From NCBI GenBank assembly GCA_002345205.1, contig DDVI01000091.1, positions 1 to 64,000 of the forward strand: 64,000 nt of DNA. Reading direction: 5' to 3'. The stretch is from Bdellovibrionaceae bacterium UBA2316 (GTDB lineage: Bacteria; Bdellovibrionota; Bdellovibrionia; Bdellovibrionales; Bdellovibrionaceae). The notes under the pieces are model-generated. The model did no database searches and had not been told where the DNA came from. It was given only the letters and a program-made list of their open reading frames with translations. Made by a program: the position numbers and the translations under genes. Of this stretch, positions 45,323 to 54,076 are shown one piece after another (the first letter of the stretch is position 1; the number at the start of each line of letters is the position of its first letter).

Positions 45323-46852
45323 TTACTTTTTGCTCGCGGGTTGGAAAATCGCTTTAAATTCAACTAAAGCGTCTTTCAGTGATTGCTCACCGTCTTTAGT
45401 TAGCTCTTTTTTCTCTACGATACCTTTCAGGATTTGAGGGTATTTTTGTTTTACAAATTCAAGTAAGCCTTTTTCGTATGAAGCCACATCCGATTCCGCG
45501 TAATCATCTAGAAAACCGTTAGTAGCCGCATAGATAGATACAACTTGCTCTTCCACTTTAAATGGAGCGTATTGACCTTGTTTTAATAACTCAACAAGAC
45601 GACGACCACGAGCTAACTGTTTTTGAGATGCTTTATCTAAGTCAGACGCAAACGCCGCAAACGCTTCAAGAGCGCGGAACTGAGCAAGTTCTAACTTGAT
45701 TGTACCCGCAACTTTTTTCATCGCTTTAATCTGAGCCGCACCACCCACACGTGATACTGATTTACCTACGGAAACCGCCGGGCGGATACCTTTATAGAAT
45801 AAGTCAGTTTCAAGGAAAATCTGGCCATCAGTGATCGAGATAACATTTGTTGGAATGTACGCAGAGATATCGCCCGCTTGAGTCTCAATGATTGGTAGAG
45901 CTGTTAATGAACCGCCACCTTTTTCATCTGATAGCTTAGCTGCGCGTTCTAATAAACGAGAGTGGATGTAGAATACGTCACCTGGGTACGCTTCACGACC
46001 TGGAGGACGACGCAATAACAATGATAACTGACGGTACGCTTGCGCTTGTTTAGTTAAATCATCGTAAATGATTAAAGCATGGCGACCAGTATCGCGGAAG
46101 TATTCCGCCATCGCTGTTCCCGCGTATGGAGATAAGTATTGTAGAGGAGCCGCATCAGATGCACCCGCTGCGATAACAGTCGTGTACTCAAGAGCACCCG
46201 CCGCACGAAGCTTTTCAACAACCAACGCAATAGTTGATTGCTTCTGGCCAATAGCTACGTAGAAGCATTGTACGTTTTGACCTTTTTGGTTGATGATTGT
46301 ATCGATCGCAATTGCAGTTTTACCAGTTTGACGGTCACCGATGATCAACTCACGTTGACCGCGACCGATTGGAATCATTGAATCGATTGATTTGATACCC
46401 GTTTGTAATGGCTCGCTTACTGATTTACGGTAAACGATACCAGGAGCTTTTAATTCAACAACTCGAGTGTGAGGTGTGTTGATTGGTCCTTTTCCATCGA
46501 TAGGCATACCAAGCGCGTTAACTACGCGACCAAGCAATGCTTCACCTACTGGAACTTCAACGATTTTTTTAGTACGCTTAACGACGTCGCCTTCTTTGAT
46601 CGCGCGATCTTCGCCGAAGATAACAACGCCGACGAAACCGTCTTCAAGGTTAAGCACCATTCCGGATACGCCACCAGAAAACTCTACAAGCTCGCCGGCC
46701 TGAACATTTTCTAATCCGTAAACGCGCGCCACACCGTCACCAACAGACAGAACGCTTCCTGTTTCGCTGACATCAATTTTCTTAGAGTATTGGCTGATTT
46801 GCTCTTTTAAAATTCGGCTGATTTCGTCAGCTCTGATTTGACCCATGTCCAT
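45323..46852 (-). CDS. atpA: ATP synthase F1 subunit alpha
   Basis: Alpha carries the regulatory nucleotide sites of the F1 hexamer. The 509-residue protein has Walker A GDRQTGKT at 172-179 and the signature [14 protein letters not shown]. Its ATG has AGGAG about 9 bases upstream. It follows atpH and precedes atpG. Confidence 0.98.
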   Translation of the reverse strand: MDMGQIRADEISRILKEQISQYSKKIDVSETGSVLSVGDGVARVYGLENVQAGELVEFSGGVSGMVLNLEDGFVGVVIFGEDRAIKEGDVVKRTKKIVEVPVGEALLGRVVNALGMPIDGKGPINTPHTRVVELKAPGIVYRKSVSEPLQTGIKSIDSMIPIGRGQRELIIGDRQTGKTAIAIDTIINQKGQNVQCFYVAIGQKQSTIALVVEKLRAAGALEYTTVIAAGASDAAPLQYLSPYAGTAMAEYFRDTGRHALIIYDDLTKQAQAYRQLSLLLRRPPGREAYPGDVFYIHSRLLERAAKLSDEKGGGSLTALPIIETQAGDISAYIPTNVISITDGQIFLETDLFYKGIRPAVSVGKSVSRVGGAAQIKAMKKVAGTIKLELAQFRALEAFAAFASDLDKASQKQLARGRRLVELLKQGQYAPFKVEEQVVSIYAATNGFLDDYAESDVASYEKGLLEFVKQKYPQILKGIVEKKELTKDGEQSLKDALVEFKAIFQPASKK

Positions 46853-46872
46853 TAGTACTAGCTCCTAATTAT

Positions 46873-47412
46873 TTAGTGATTAAGTAATTCTTCTTTTAAT
46901 TTTTTTAAATGTAGATCTAAGCTGTCATCGAATGTCCAACCACCGACTTTAGCAACTACGCCGCCGATAACCGAAGGATCTTCCTTAAACTTAAGAACGA
47001 TTTTCTTTTTCAAAATGTTCGAAATCTTGGCTTCCAACGATGAAACCACATCCGCCGATAACGGCTTCGCTGAATAAACGCTACCCTTAGTTACGCCAGA
47101 TTCTTCGTCCATTAATTGCTCATAAGCTTTTGCAATCTCTGGAAGAGCCCCTGCTCGCTTGCGATTCATTAATAACATTACAAAATTTTTAACGTTTTCT
47201 GGCGTCTTAATTTGTTCCATAGTGTTTGAAACAGCAGCTACCTTTTTTGACGCTTCAATTTGTGGATCTTGGAAAAAGTTAGCGACTTCTGGAGTATTGG
47301 TAGCTTGTGCAAGCGCAGCCAGGCTGGCCAATGTTTGCGCGTGAGTATTTGCTTCCTTTGAGGCCGCAAACAACGCTTTTGCGTATCGTTTAGAAACGTC
47401 GTTTAAACTCAT
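46873..47412 (-). CDS. atpH: ATP synthase F1 subunit delta
   Basis: Delta connects the peripheral stalk to the top of F1. The 179-residue protein has the N-terminal helical bundle (SKRYAKALFAASKE) and the C-terminal motif DPSVIGGVVAKVGGWTFDDS. It overlaps atpF by 4 bases (ATGA). Confidence 0.95.
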   Translation of the reverse strand: MSLNDVSKRYAKALFAASKEANTHAQTLASLAALAQATNTPEVANFFQDPQIEASKKVAAVSNTMEQIKTPENVKNFVMLLMNRKRAGALPEIAKAYEQLMDEESGVTKGSVYSAKPLSADVVSSLEAKISNILKKKIVLKFKEDPSVIGGVVAKVGGWTFDDSLDLHLKKLKEELLNH

Positions 47413-47972
47413 GGGTTCACCGCTTCGATATTTTTATTGAATTCAGATTGTAACTTTTGATGATCTTGGCTGCCGATATCTGTTGTTAGGACTTGGCGAG
47501 CCGAAGTTAACGCCTGAAGAACGATTTCTTGTTTGGCTTTTAAGGTTGTTTTTTGGCCCTCTAGTTTTGCAGTCGCCTGCGCATCGTCTTTGATGCGGTT
47601 CGCGGTCGCCTGCGCATCGGCGATCATCTGTTTACGAAGCGCCTCAGCTTCTGTTTTCGCCTGTTCGACACTGCTTGACGCCGTGGCATTTAGCGTTTTT
47701 AAACGCTGCTCGATATCTTGATATTCTTTTTCCGCTTCCTGGAAAAGAGTTTTAGATTTTTCAGCTTGTTTTAGGTAGTCAGTTTGACGAGCTTGGAAAA
47801 ACTCGATCACCGGCTGTCTGCCGTATTTATAAAGGATGACGCCCAGAATGGCCAAGTTGATAAACTGCCATTTTACCATGCTAGGGACTTCGTTTGAATG
47901 TGCACCATGAGCATCCGCTGCCAGCGCCACATATGAAGTTAAAGTAATCAATAAAGCCGATGCTAATTTCAT
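47409..47972 (-). CDS. atpF: ATP synthase Fo subunit b
   Basis: Subunit b is the long stalk helix tying F1 to the membrane. The 187-residue protein has one or two hydrophobic segments at the start (residues 1-18, like a cleavable signal, and about 32-48, the true anchor), followed by a long charged coiled coil. The signal-like N-terminus is unusual for b but occurs in some delta-type and thylakoid relatives. It overlaps both neighbours by 4 bases. Confidence 0.9.
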   Translation of the reverse strand: MKLASALLITLTSYVALAADAHGAHSNEVPSMVKWQFINLAILGVILYKYGRQPVIEFFQARQTDYLKQAEKSKTLFQEAEKEYQDIEQRLKTLNATASSSVEQAKTEAEALRKQMIADAQATANRIKDDAQATAKLEGQKTTLKAKQEIVLQALTSARQVLTTDIGSQDHQKLQSEFNKNIEAVNP

Positions 47973-48400
47973 GATTTACCCAAAAGTTTATTGTTGATCG
48001 CCATTACCAAGCCAGATTTCATATCTTTTAATTCAGTTTCTAGCTGAGTGGCGCGAGTCTGAAGATTTTTGCGATTTGTTTCCAAAACCGTATTTGCTTC
48101 CGCTTTGGCCTGGGCCAAGATTTTTTCTTGTTCGGCGCTCGCTTCTGTTTTTACGTGTTTAAAAATCTCAGATATTTTTCCGTGAACTTCTTTCGCCTTT
48201 TCAGAGTACTGAGACTGAAGTTCTTGAGATTTCTTATGAATATCGTCAGCGATTTCTAGACTACCTTTTGTGTTTTGTAGACGCTTTTCGTGAATAGCGG
48301 CAAATGGCTCATAAACGAGCTTAATTAAAGCAAAAAAAGTAACGATGAAAATTACAAACTGAACAATAACTGTGGCGTTTATTCCAAGCTGTTGCAGCAT
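47969..48400 (-). CDS. atpF': ATP synthase Fo subunit b' (second b-type stalk)
   Basis: This 143-residue protein has one N-terminal span (about 8-30, INATVIVQFVIFIVTFFALI) and then a coiled coil rich in Glu, Lys and Gln. It is a b-type stalk subunit beside a second, different one, so the enzyme should have a b/b' heterodimer. It is first in the operon F'-F-H-A-G-D-C. The a (atpB) and c (atpE) genes are not in the window. A weak TGGACA-17-TATTCC promoter lies about 60 bases upstream. Confidence 0.92.
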   Translation of the reverse strand: MLQQLGINATVIVQFVIFIVTFFALIKLVYEPFAAIHEKRLQNTKGSLEIADDIHKKSQELQSQYSEKAKEVHGKISEIFKHVKTEASAEQEKILAQAKAEANTVLETNRKNLQTRATQLETELKDMKSGLVMAINNKLLGKS

Positions 48401-48503
48401 AAGCCTTCCTGCGGTGGGTGATTAAGTGTTTTGGGAATAACACCTTTAGGCAGCGCTGTCCAAAAGTTTTTTTGATATTAGATATATATAGATATGTTTT
48501 CAG

Positions 48504-48851
48504 TTAGTTTTTAGGCATGTAGGACGCGCCCTCAAACACCACACCTTCATCAATTCTAAGGCTCGGTGTTGTTACGGTGCCGCGAAATACGGTTGGTGGA
48601 TGCATAACCACTTTACTGCGCGCGAACAAATTTCCCTCTACGCTGCCATTGATAATGATGGTATCGGCCTCGATTTGAGCTTGTACTTTAGCGCCTTCGT
48701 TGATGATGATGGTGTCTTGAGTAAAAATCTCGCCTTTAAAGACGCCGCCGATCTGGACAGTGCCTTCAAAAGACAGGCGACCTTCAAACGATGCGCCTGC
48801 GTCAAGGATAGCGGTAACTTGGTTTTCACGAGTCGGTTCTATTGCTGACAT
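48504..48851 (-). CDS. bacM: Bactofilin
   Basis: Bactofilins are small beta-helical proteins that form filaments and shape cells or position proteins. The 115-residue protein consists almost entirely of the repeating beta-helix (GASFEGRLSFEGTVQIGGVF and onward, with regular G/V/I periodicity). Its start overlaps parB by 13 bases, so it is translated with the partition genes. In Myxococcus, bactofilins anchor ParABS at the cell ends, which fits this context. The symbol is by analogy. Confidence 0.92.
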   Translation of the reverse strand: MSAIEPTRENQVTAILDAGASFEGRLSFEGTVQIGGVFKGEIFTQDTIIINEGAKVQAQIEADTIIINGSVEGNLFARSKVVMHPPTVFRGTVTTPSLRIDEGVVFEGASYMPKN

Positions 48852-49846
48852 CCTTCTTTAATTTTATCAATCAGTTGGCTCAACTCTTCATCTGAATAGA
48901 AGGCAATACTGATCTTTCCTTTAGAATTATGGTAGTCGATATTAACTTTGGTACCAAGCAACTTCTGAAGCTCATCCGCTAAGCCAGCCATCAAGCGATT
49001 TGTTACATTCAAATCAACATTGGCTGCTGAGCCGGCCTGAACTTCGTCAGATGATTTCCTTTTAGAAAGCGCCTCGAGTTTGCGTACGCTTAATTGATCA
49101 TCTCGCACCATTTTAGCTAATTCTAACTGTTTTTTAGAGTCATCTATGCTTAACAAGACTTTCGCATGTCCGGTTGAAATTACTGAATTCACTAGCATTT
49201 CTTTAATCTCTGAGGGCAAATGAAGCAATCTTAATGCATTCGATACAGTTGCGCGGTCTTTGCCTACTTTTTCGGCAATTTGCTGATGAGAAAGCTGGAA
49301 TTCTTGCTGTAGTCTTAAGTAGCCATCAGCTTCCTCAATCGGATTTAAATCTTCACGCTGAACGTTTTCGATAATAGACAGCTCTAATGTTTCACGATCG
49401 GAGAAATTTTTAATAATAACAGGAACTTCGTGAAGGCCTGCCATTTGCGAAGCTCTCCAGCGACGCTCACCCGCGACAATTTCAAAACCATCACCGACTT
49501 TTCTAACAATAATAGGCTGAAGAATGCCGTTTGATTTAATGCTTTGAGATAGCTCCTGTAGTTTTTCTTTTTCGAATTGACGTCTTGGCTGAAACGCACC
49601 TGGCTTTAACTTTTCAATGCTCATTTGCCAAATTTTACCTTCAGATAAAACCGCCGGCTCCTTCGCTACCATTGCTGCTTTTGGCGCCTCAAGCGTTTTT
49701 GCAGACGTACCTGTTGCGGGAATATTGGCCTTTAGACTAGCCGGATTTGTCGCTGGCGTATTCGTTTGCGTGTTGCTTGAGCCTAGCAATGAACCCAAAC
49801 CACGACCTAAGCCGCGCTTTTGTTTTTCGACGGAAATTTCAGACAT
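48839..49846 (-). CDS. parB: Chromosome partitioning protein ParB
   Basis: ParB binds parS near the origin, spreads on DNA and loads SMC. The 335-residue protein has the N-terminal CTP-binding fold with VAGERRWRASQMAGL, the helix-turn-helix (SHQQIAEKVGKDRATVSNAL) and a C-terminal dimer domain. Three parS sites lie 1 to 1.5 kb from the gene. The ATG shares one base with the parA stop (TAATG), giving tight coupling. Confidence 0.97.
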   Translation of the reverse strand: MSEISVEKQKRGLGRGLGSLLGSSNTQTNTPATNPASLKANIPATGTSAKTLEAPKAAMVAKEPAVLSEGKIWQMSIEKLKPGAFQPRRQFEKEKLQELSQSIKSNGILQPIIVRKVGDGFEIVAGERRWRASQMAGLHEVPVIIKNFSDRETLELSIIENVQREDLNPIEEADGYLRLQQEFQLSHQQIAEKVGKDRATVSNALRLLHLPSEIKEMLVNSVISTGHAKVLLSIDDSKKQLELAKMVRDDQLSVRKLEALSKRKSSDEVQAGSAANVDLNVTNRLMAGLADELQKLLGTKVNIDYHNSKGKISIAFYSDEELSQLIDKIKEGCQQ

Positions 49847-50661
49847 TAGATGCCTCCCGCAGACGCTTCATTGGCGCGTTGGGCCTGTTGGGCATTTAAC
49901 GTTCTCTGCTCTACTTCTTTTGCTAATTCTAAATATTTTACAGCACCAATTGATTTACCGTCGTATTCAAAGATAGATTGCCCATGACTCGGCGCTTCAG
50001 ATAAGCGTACGTTTCTTGGAATTATGGCTTGAAATACTTTTTCGCCGAAGTGGTTTTTAATTTCAGTCACCACCTGGTGGGACAAATTGTTTCGAGTATC
50101 GAACATCGTTAATACGATACCTTCTATATGAAGATCGTGATTTAGGGATTTTTTAATTAAACCCGCTGTGTTTAAAAGTTGGCTTAAGCCTTCGAGTGCG
50201 TAGTACTCACATTGCAAAGGAACCAAAAAGCTATTGGCTGCCGTAAGCGCATTTAGAGTGATTAGTCCCAACGATGGTGGGCAGTCGATGATCACATAGT
50301 CAAAATGTTCCGAAAGAGTCGCAATAGCCTGTTTAAGCTTGTACTCGCGCTGAGGGATATCCACTAATTCGATTTCTGCGCCTACAAGATCAGGGTTTGC
50401 CGTTACGATGAATAAATTTGGGTTGTTAGTTTTAAGAACTGTCTCTGCTAAAGACTTTTCGCCGATTAGAACGTGATAGATATTGTTCTCTTGGCTTTCG
50501 TGTTTTTTAATTCCTAGGCCACTTGAAGCGTTTCCTTGGGGATCCATATCCAGGATCAAAACTCTCTTCCCCAAAGAGGCCAGTGCTGCTGATAAATTCA
50601 CTGACGTGGTTGTTTTGCCGACGCCGCCTTTTTGGTTCGCTATGCAGATAACTTTTGCCAT
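49846..50661 (-). CDS. parA: Chromosome partitioning ATPase ParA
   Basis: ParA is a deviant Walker ATPase that moves ParB-parS complexes. I start it at MAKVICIANQKGGVGKTT (Walker A K11-T18), because GGGGGT lies 4-5 bases upstream; the ORF upstream of it has no family match. Typical motifs LILDMDPQGNASS and FDYVIIDCPPSLG follow. The product is 271 residues. Confidence 0.97.
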   Translation of the reverse strand: MAKVICIANQKGGVGKTTTSVNLSAALASLGKRVLILDMDPQGNASSGLGIKKHESQENNIYHVLIGEKSLAETVLKTNNPNLFIVTANPDLVGAEIELVDIPQREYKLKQAIATLSEHFDYVIIDCPPSLGLITLNALTAANSFLVPLQCEYYALEGLSQLLNTAGLIKKSLNHDLHIEGIVLTMFDTRNNLSHQVVTEIKNHFGEKVFQAIIPRNVRLSEAPSHGQSIFEYDGKSIGAVKYLELAKEVEQRTLNAQQAQRANEASAGGI

Positions 50662-50753
50662 GGAAACCCCCTGAAATGAAAACTTAGTCCTATCTGAATA
50701 AATTTCAACAAAATTTATGGTTTTACACTCATGCTTTCTCATTTTTTTTCCGA

Positions 50754-50769
50754 TGTTCCACGTAGAACA
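50754..50769. other. parS site 1
   Basis: TGTTCCACGTAGAACA differs from a perfect palindrome in one pair. It lies between parA and the divergent lipoprotein gene, 2 bases before that gene's ATG. Confidence 0.85.
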
Positions 50770-50771
50770 TC

Positions 50772-51356
50772 ATGAAACACCAGATTTCCAGCAAATTTAG
50801 CCCTGATTGTTCCACGTGGAACATGTTTTTCGCCCTTATTGCGATATTCTTCGCGTTTATTTTATCGTCGTGCGAGCAGAAAGACCCAAAACCGGAGCTA
50901 AAAGATAGTATCTATCAAGATATGATAGGACAGCTCGCCGAGGCCGAGAGAATAATGAAGGAAATGGAAACAAAGGCTATAGATGCGCGCAAAATGGGTG
51001 ACGAAGCCAAGATAAATACTGGAGTTAAAGAAAAGGCCGAACGTCAGGCCATTGAATTTGACAAAACAAAACTTAAAATGGCTCAACAAGTGAGTTATTG
51101 GAAAATTCGATCATTTGAGCGGCTAAAACATGTCCGAACCCTCGCGAGTAAACAAAAAGAGGCCTACACGCCCGATCTTCATGAATGGGAAGTATATCTT
51201 GCTGAAAAAAAGCTTCGTGTGGCGAAGAACGCCTGGGATTTAAAAGCGCGCTTTAAAGAGACAGGATTTGACTATAATCCGACACTCATGGGTGAAAATC
51301 CCGCAGATGTAAAAAAAGAGCAGCCCAAGCCCGCTACCGGCGGCGGCGCTCACTAA
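50772..51356 (+). CDS. Predicted lipoprotein, helical, flanked and overlapped by parS sites
   Basis: This 194-residue protein is on the opposite strand to its neighbours. A long signal ends in ILSSC (C34), a likely lipobox. The mature part is strongly helical and charged, with coiled-coil character (MKEMETKAIDARKMGDEAKI, RQAIEFDKTKLKMAQQVSYW). No family is recognised. parS site 2 lies inside codons 13-18, so an alternative start is the ATG at 50823 just after it. The gene runs rightward between parA and rsmG, the only gene between 42.6 and 58.5 kb to do so. Whether it works in segregation or merely carries the sites is open. Confidence 0.7.
   Translation: MKHQISSKFSPDCSTWNMFFALIAIFFAFILSSCEQKDPKPELKDSIYQDMIGQLAEAERIMKEMETKAIDARKMGDEAKINTGVKEKAERQAIEFDKTKLKMAQQVSYWKIRSFERLKHVRTLASKQKEAYTPDLHEWEVYLAEKKLRVAKNAWDLKARFKETGFDYNPTLMGENPADVKKEQPKPATGGGAH
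50808..50823. other. parS site 2 (perfect palindrome, inside a gene)
   Basis: TGTTCCACGTGGAACA is a perfect 16-bp palindrome, matching the parS consensus closely. It encodes residues DCSTW of the lipoprotein's signal region. Confidence 0.93.
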
Positions 51357-51372
51357 TGTTCCACGTAGAACA
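51357..51372. other. parS site 3
   Basis: TGTTCCACGTAGAACA is identical to site 1. It begins right after the lipoprotein stop codon and ends against the rsmG stop codon. Confidence 0.85.
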
Positions 51373-52038
51373 TTAGTTTTTCGTCGTTTTTACGACTCCG
51401 AACCGAATTTGAGTGGATGGAAGAACATACTCGCGAACAAGGGCCGGAAAAAAGATAGAGCAAAGCTGCGTTGGAATCTCTGTGATCTCTAGTCCCCACT
51501 GTTCGCCTTTCATGTGATAAAGAATCCCACCTTTAGGCATAATTTTGCGAGCAAGCAAAATGGTTTTAGAAATATTTCCGAATCCTCTAACAATCGCAAA
51601 TTTAACGGAATCTTGAGGTAACGTTTCGAACGCGGCATGCAGGACTTTAATACTGCTAATACTTAACGTATCCGCAACATGACGAAGGAACTCGACTTTT
51701 CTTAGATCGGTCTCGACTAAAGTGACCTGAATTTCTGGATGCAAAACGGCAAAAACAACTCCTGGAAAGCCATTTCCACTACCAAAGTCGTAAATTTGCT
51801 TGATTCCAGGAGAATCTTCTAAAACTATCTGGCTCCCAAGTATACAATCCGCAAAATGCAGCGCGTCAGCAACGGGGATCGTCTTAGGGCTTACTAAGCT
51901 TAAAGTCTTGTTATGCTTAACGACGAGATCAAAATAGGAACGAAGAGTCGCCAGAGTTTTTTCCGACAAATCAGGAAACCACTCTTTAATTCGCCAAGGA
52001 ATTTTTATTGCTTCATCGTTGTTGGTGTTGGCGGCCAA
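51373..52038 (-). CDS. rsmG: 16S rRNA (guanine527-N7)-methyltransferase RsmG
   Basis: RsmG methylates G527 of 16S rRNA. The 221-residue protein has the SAM-binding motif IYDFGSGNGFPGVVFAV near residues 90-106 and the VRGFGNI segment. The start is a TTG with AAGGAG 7 bases upstream, inside the end of mnmG (26-base overlap). It runs in the mnmG-rsmG pair near the origin, a common arrangement. Confidence 0.95.
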   Translation of the reverse strand: MAANTNNDEAIKIPWRIKEWFPDLSEKTLATLRSYFDLVVKHNKTLSLVSPKTIPVADALHFADCILGSQIVLEDSPGIKQIYDFGSGNGFPGVVFAVLHPEIQVTLVETDLRKVEFLRHVADTLSISSIKVLHAAFETLPQDSVKFAIVRGFGNISKTILLARKIMPKGGILYHMKGEQWGLEITEIPTQLCSIFFPALVREYVLPSTQIRFGVVKTTKN

Positions 52039-53926
52039 GAGAATTCTCCTTCAGAAGTTTGCGACCTTTGATATGAATAATCATAGCCTGAATCGCTGAA
52101 GGATTAACACCACTAATGCGTTGGGCTTGGCCCAAGGTTAAGGGTTTTACGCGAGTTAATTTTTCGCACTCTTCCGCAGAGAGACCCTTTACATCATAAT
52201 AAACTAAATCAGTCGGAACTTTGAAATCTTCAAGGTTTTTTGCTTGTTGAATAAGCTCATTTTGTCTCTGAATGTAACCCGAATATTTAACTTCAATTTC
52301 AACGGCATCTAAAACATTTGGATCTTCATTTACATCACCCAGAAAACTAATCGCATCTTGAGTTGAAATCTCTGGACGACGCAAAAGTTCTTCCAACGTT
52401 GTCGACTTCAATAAAGCTGATGACTTCAATTCAGTCATACGAGCCTGAATGGCTGGCGTCGGAGTAATGCGCGTCTCTTTTAGCCTAGCCAAAAGTTTAG
52501 CTCTACGCGATTTTACATTCAAAAGTTCCTCGACTCTGGCCTCGGATAATAAACCAATACCTAGTGAAGCATTAGCTAACCTATCAATAGTATTGTCTTC
52601 TCTTAAAACAAGTCGGTGCTCCGCACGTGAGGTGAACATTCGGTAGGGTTCGCGTGTTCCTTTGGTAACTAAGTCGTCAACAAGAACGCCCATGTAGGCA
52701 AGTTCACGTCCCAATATTAAAGGATCCACATTTCGCAAATACTTATCCGCATTCACGCCGGCTAAAAAACCTTGGGCGGCAGCTTCTTCGTACCCCGAAG
52801 TTCCATTAATTTGCCCGGCCATAAATAAATTTTGAACCGCACGACTAGAAAGTGACTTTTCAATTTGAGTCGGTTCAAAATAATCGTATTCAACGGCATA
52901 ACCGTAACGAACGACTTTTACATTTTCCAAACCCGGAATTGTTCTCAAAAACCGATCTTGAACCTCTTCCGGTAGCGACGTTGAAATCCCTTGAAGATAA
53001 ATCAAATCGCTCTCTAAGCTTTCGGGCTCTAAGAACGTTTGATGGGAATCGCGATCAGCAAAGCGATGAATTTTATCTTCGATACTTGGACAATAACGAG
53101 GACCAACACCTTCAATAATTCCACAAAACATAGGGGATTTATCTAGATTTTTTCGTATAATTTCGTGTGTTTCTTCAGTAGTTCTAGATAAAAAACAAGC
53201 AATTTGAGGCAACTGAGGAAACTCGCGTGTGCTGAAGCTAAATGGATAGTAGTTTGTGTCGCCAAACTGTTCCTGTGTTTTAGACCAATCAATTGACTCT
53301 TTCTGCAAACGAGCCGGAGTCCCTGTTTTCAAACGTTGAACATTTAAACCGAACGATTTTAACTGATCCGATAGTCCAACAGAAGACTTATCACCAATTC
53401 GCCCGCCTTCAATTTGCTTCAAACCAAAGTGCATAACACCGTTCATGAATGTCCCGGTAGTTAAAATCACAACCTTACTAAAAATCCGCGAAGAATCGGG
53501 AAGAATAACGCCGTGACAAGAGTCCTTTTCAAGAACAAGCGCCTTAACTTCAGATTCTAATATAGAAAGATTTGGCTGAGTGGAAATAATCTCCTTCATG
53601 CGACGGGAATATTTAATTTTATCAGACTGCACTCGTGTTCCGCGAACCGCGGGGCCACGAGACGAATTTAATCTTTTAAATTGAATGCATGTTTCATCCG
53701 CGACTTGGGCCATTTGCCCGCCAAGTACATCAAGTTCACGAACCATGTGACCCTTTGCAAGACCACCAATGCTGGGATTGCAGCTCATGTATCCGATTCG
53801 ATCTCTATTGGAAGTAACTAAAAGAGTTTTGTGCCCTAATCGAGCAGTCGATAAGCACGCCTCAATACCCGCGTGACCACCACCCACCACAATCACATCA
53901 TAATCAAAACTCTTAGTGCTATTCAT
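52013..53926 (-). CDS. mnmG: tRNA uridine-5-carboxymethylaminomethyl modification enzyme MnmG
   Basis: MnmG (GidA) and MnmE modify wobble uridine 34 of several tRNAs. The 637-residue FAD protein has the dinucleotide motif VVGGGHAGIEA near residues 14-24, a typical CNPSIGGLAKGH segment and the C-terminal helical tail. The start codon has no ribosome site, though a promoter lies about 75 bases upstream. It overlaps rsmG. Confidence 0.97.
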   Translation of the reverse strand: MNSTKSFDYDVIVVGGGHAGIEACLSTARLGHKTLLVTSNRDRIGYMSCNPSIGGLAKGHMVRELDVLGGQMAQVADETCIQFKRLNSSRGPAVRGTRVQSDKIKYSRRMKEIISTQPNLSILESEVKALVLEKDSCHGVILPDSSRIFSKVVILTTGTFMNGVMHFGLKQIEGGRIGDKSSVGLSDQLKSFGLNVQRLKTGTPARLQKESIDWSKTQEQFGDTNYYPFSFSTREFPQLPQIACFLSRTTEETHEIIRKNLDKSPMFCGIIEGVGPRYCPSIEDKIHRFADRDSHQTFLEPESLESDLIYLQGISTSLPEEVQDRFLRTIPGLENVKVVRYGYAVEYDYFEPTQIEKSLSSRAVQNLFMAGQINGTSGYEEAAAQGFLAGVNADKYLRNVDPLILGRELAYMGVLVDDLVTKGTREPYRMFTSRAEHRLVLREDNTIDRLANASLGIGLLSEARVEELLNVKSRRAKLLARLKETRITPTPAIQARMTELKSSALLKSTTLEELLRRPEISTQDAISFLGDVNEDPNVLDAVEIEVKYSGYIQRQNELIQQAKNLEDFKVPTDLVYYDVKGLSAEECEKLTRVKPLTLGQAQRISGVNPSAIQAMIIHIKGRKLLKENSLGRQHQQR

Positions 53927-54001
53927 AGGTTAGCTATTTAAACTGAATCGAAGGGAAAATCCATTGGTTCTTAGATGACTATGCCTTTTGACTATTCTTA
54001 G

Positions 54002-54030
54002 GGTATAAATTCTTCATTTTGCCTACTCAA
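54002..54030 (-). promoter_or_regulatory. Promoter of mnmG-rsmG
   Basis: Leftward TTGAGT (-35, four of six), a 17-base spacer and TATACC (-10, four of six) lie in the 150-base gap between mnmE and mnmG, giving a leader of about 70 bases. Confidence 0.5.
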
Positions 54031-54076
54031 ATCTAGCCAAAACTACGACTTAAGTACTTGTTCTGATTAGTCAAAG

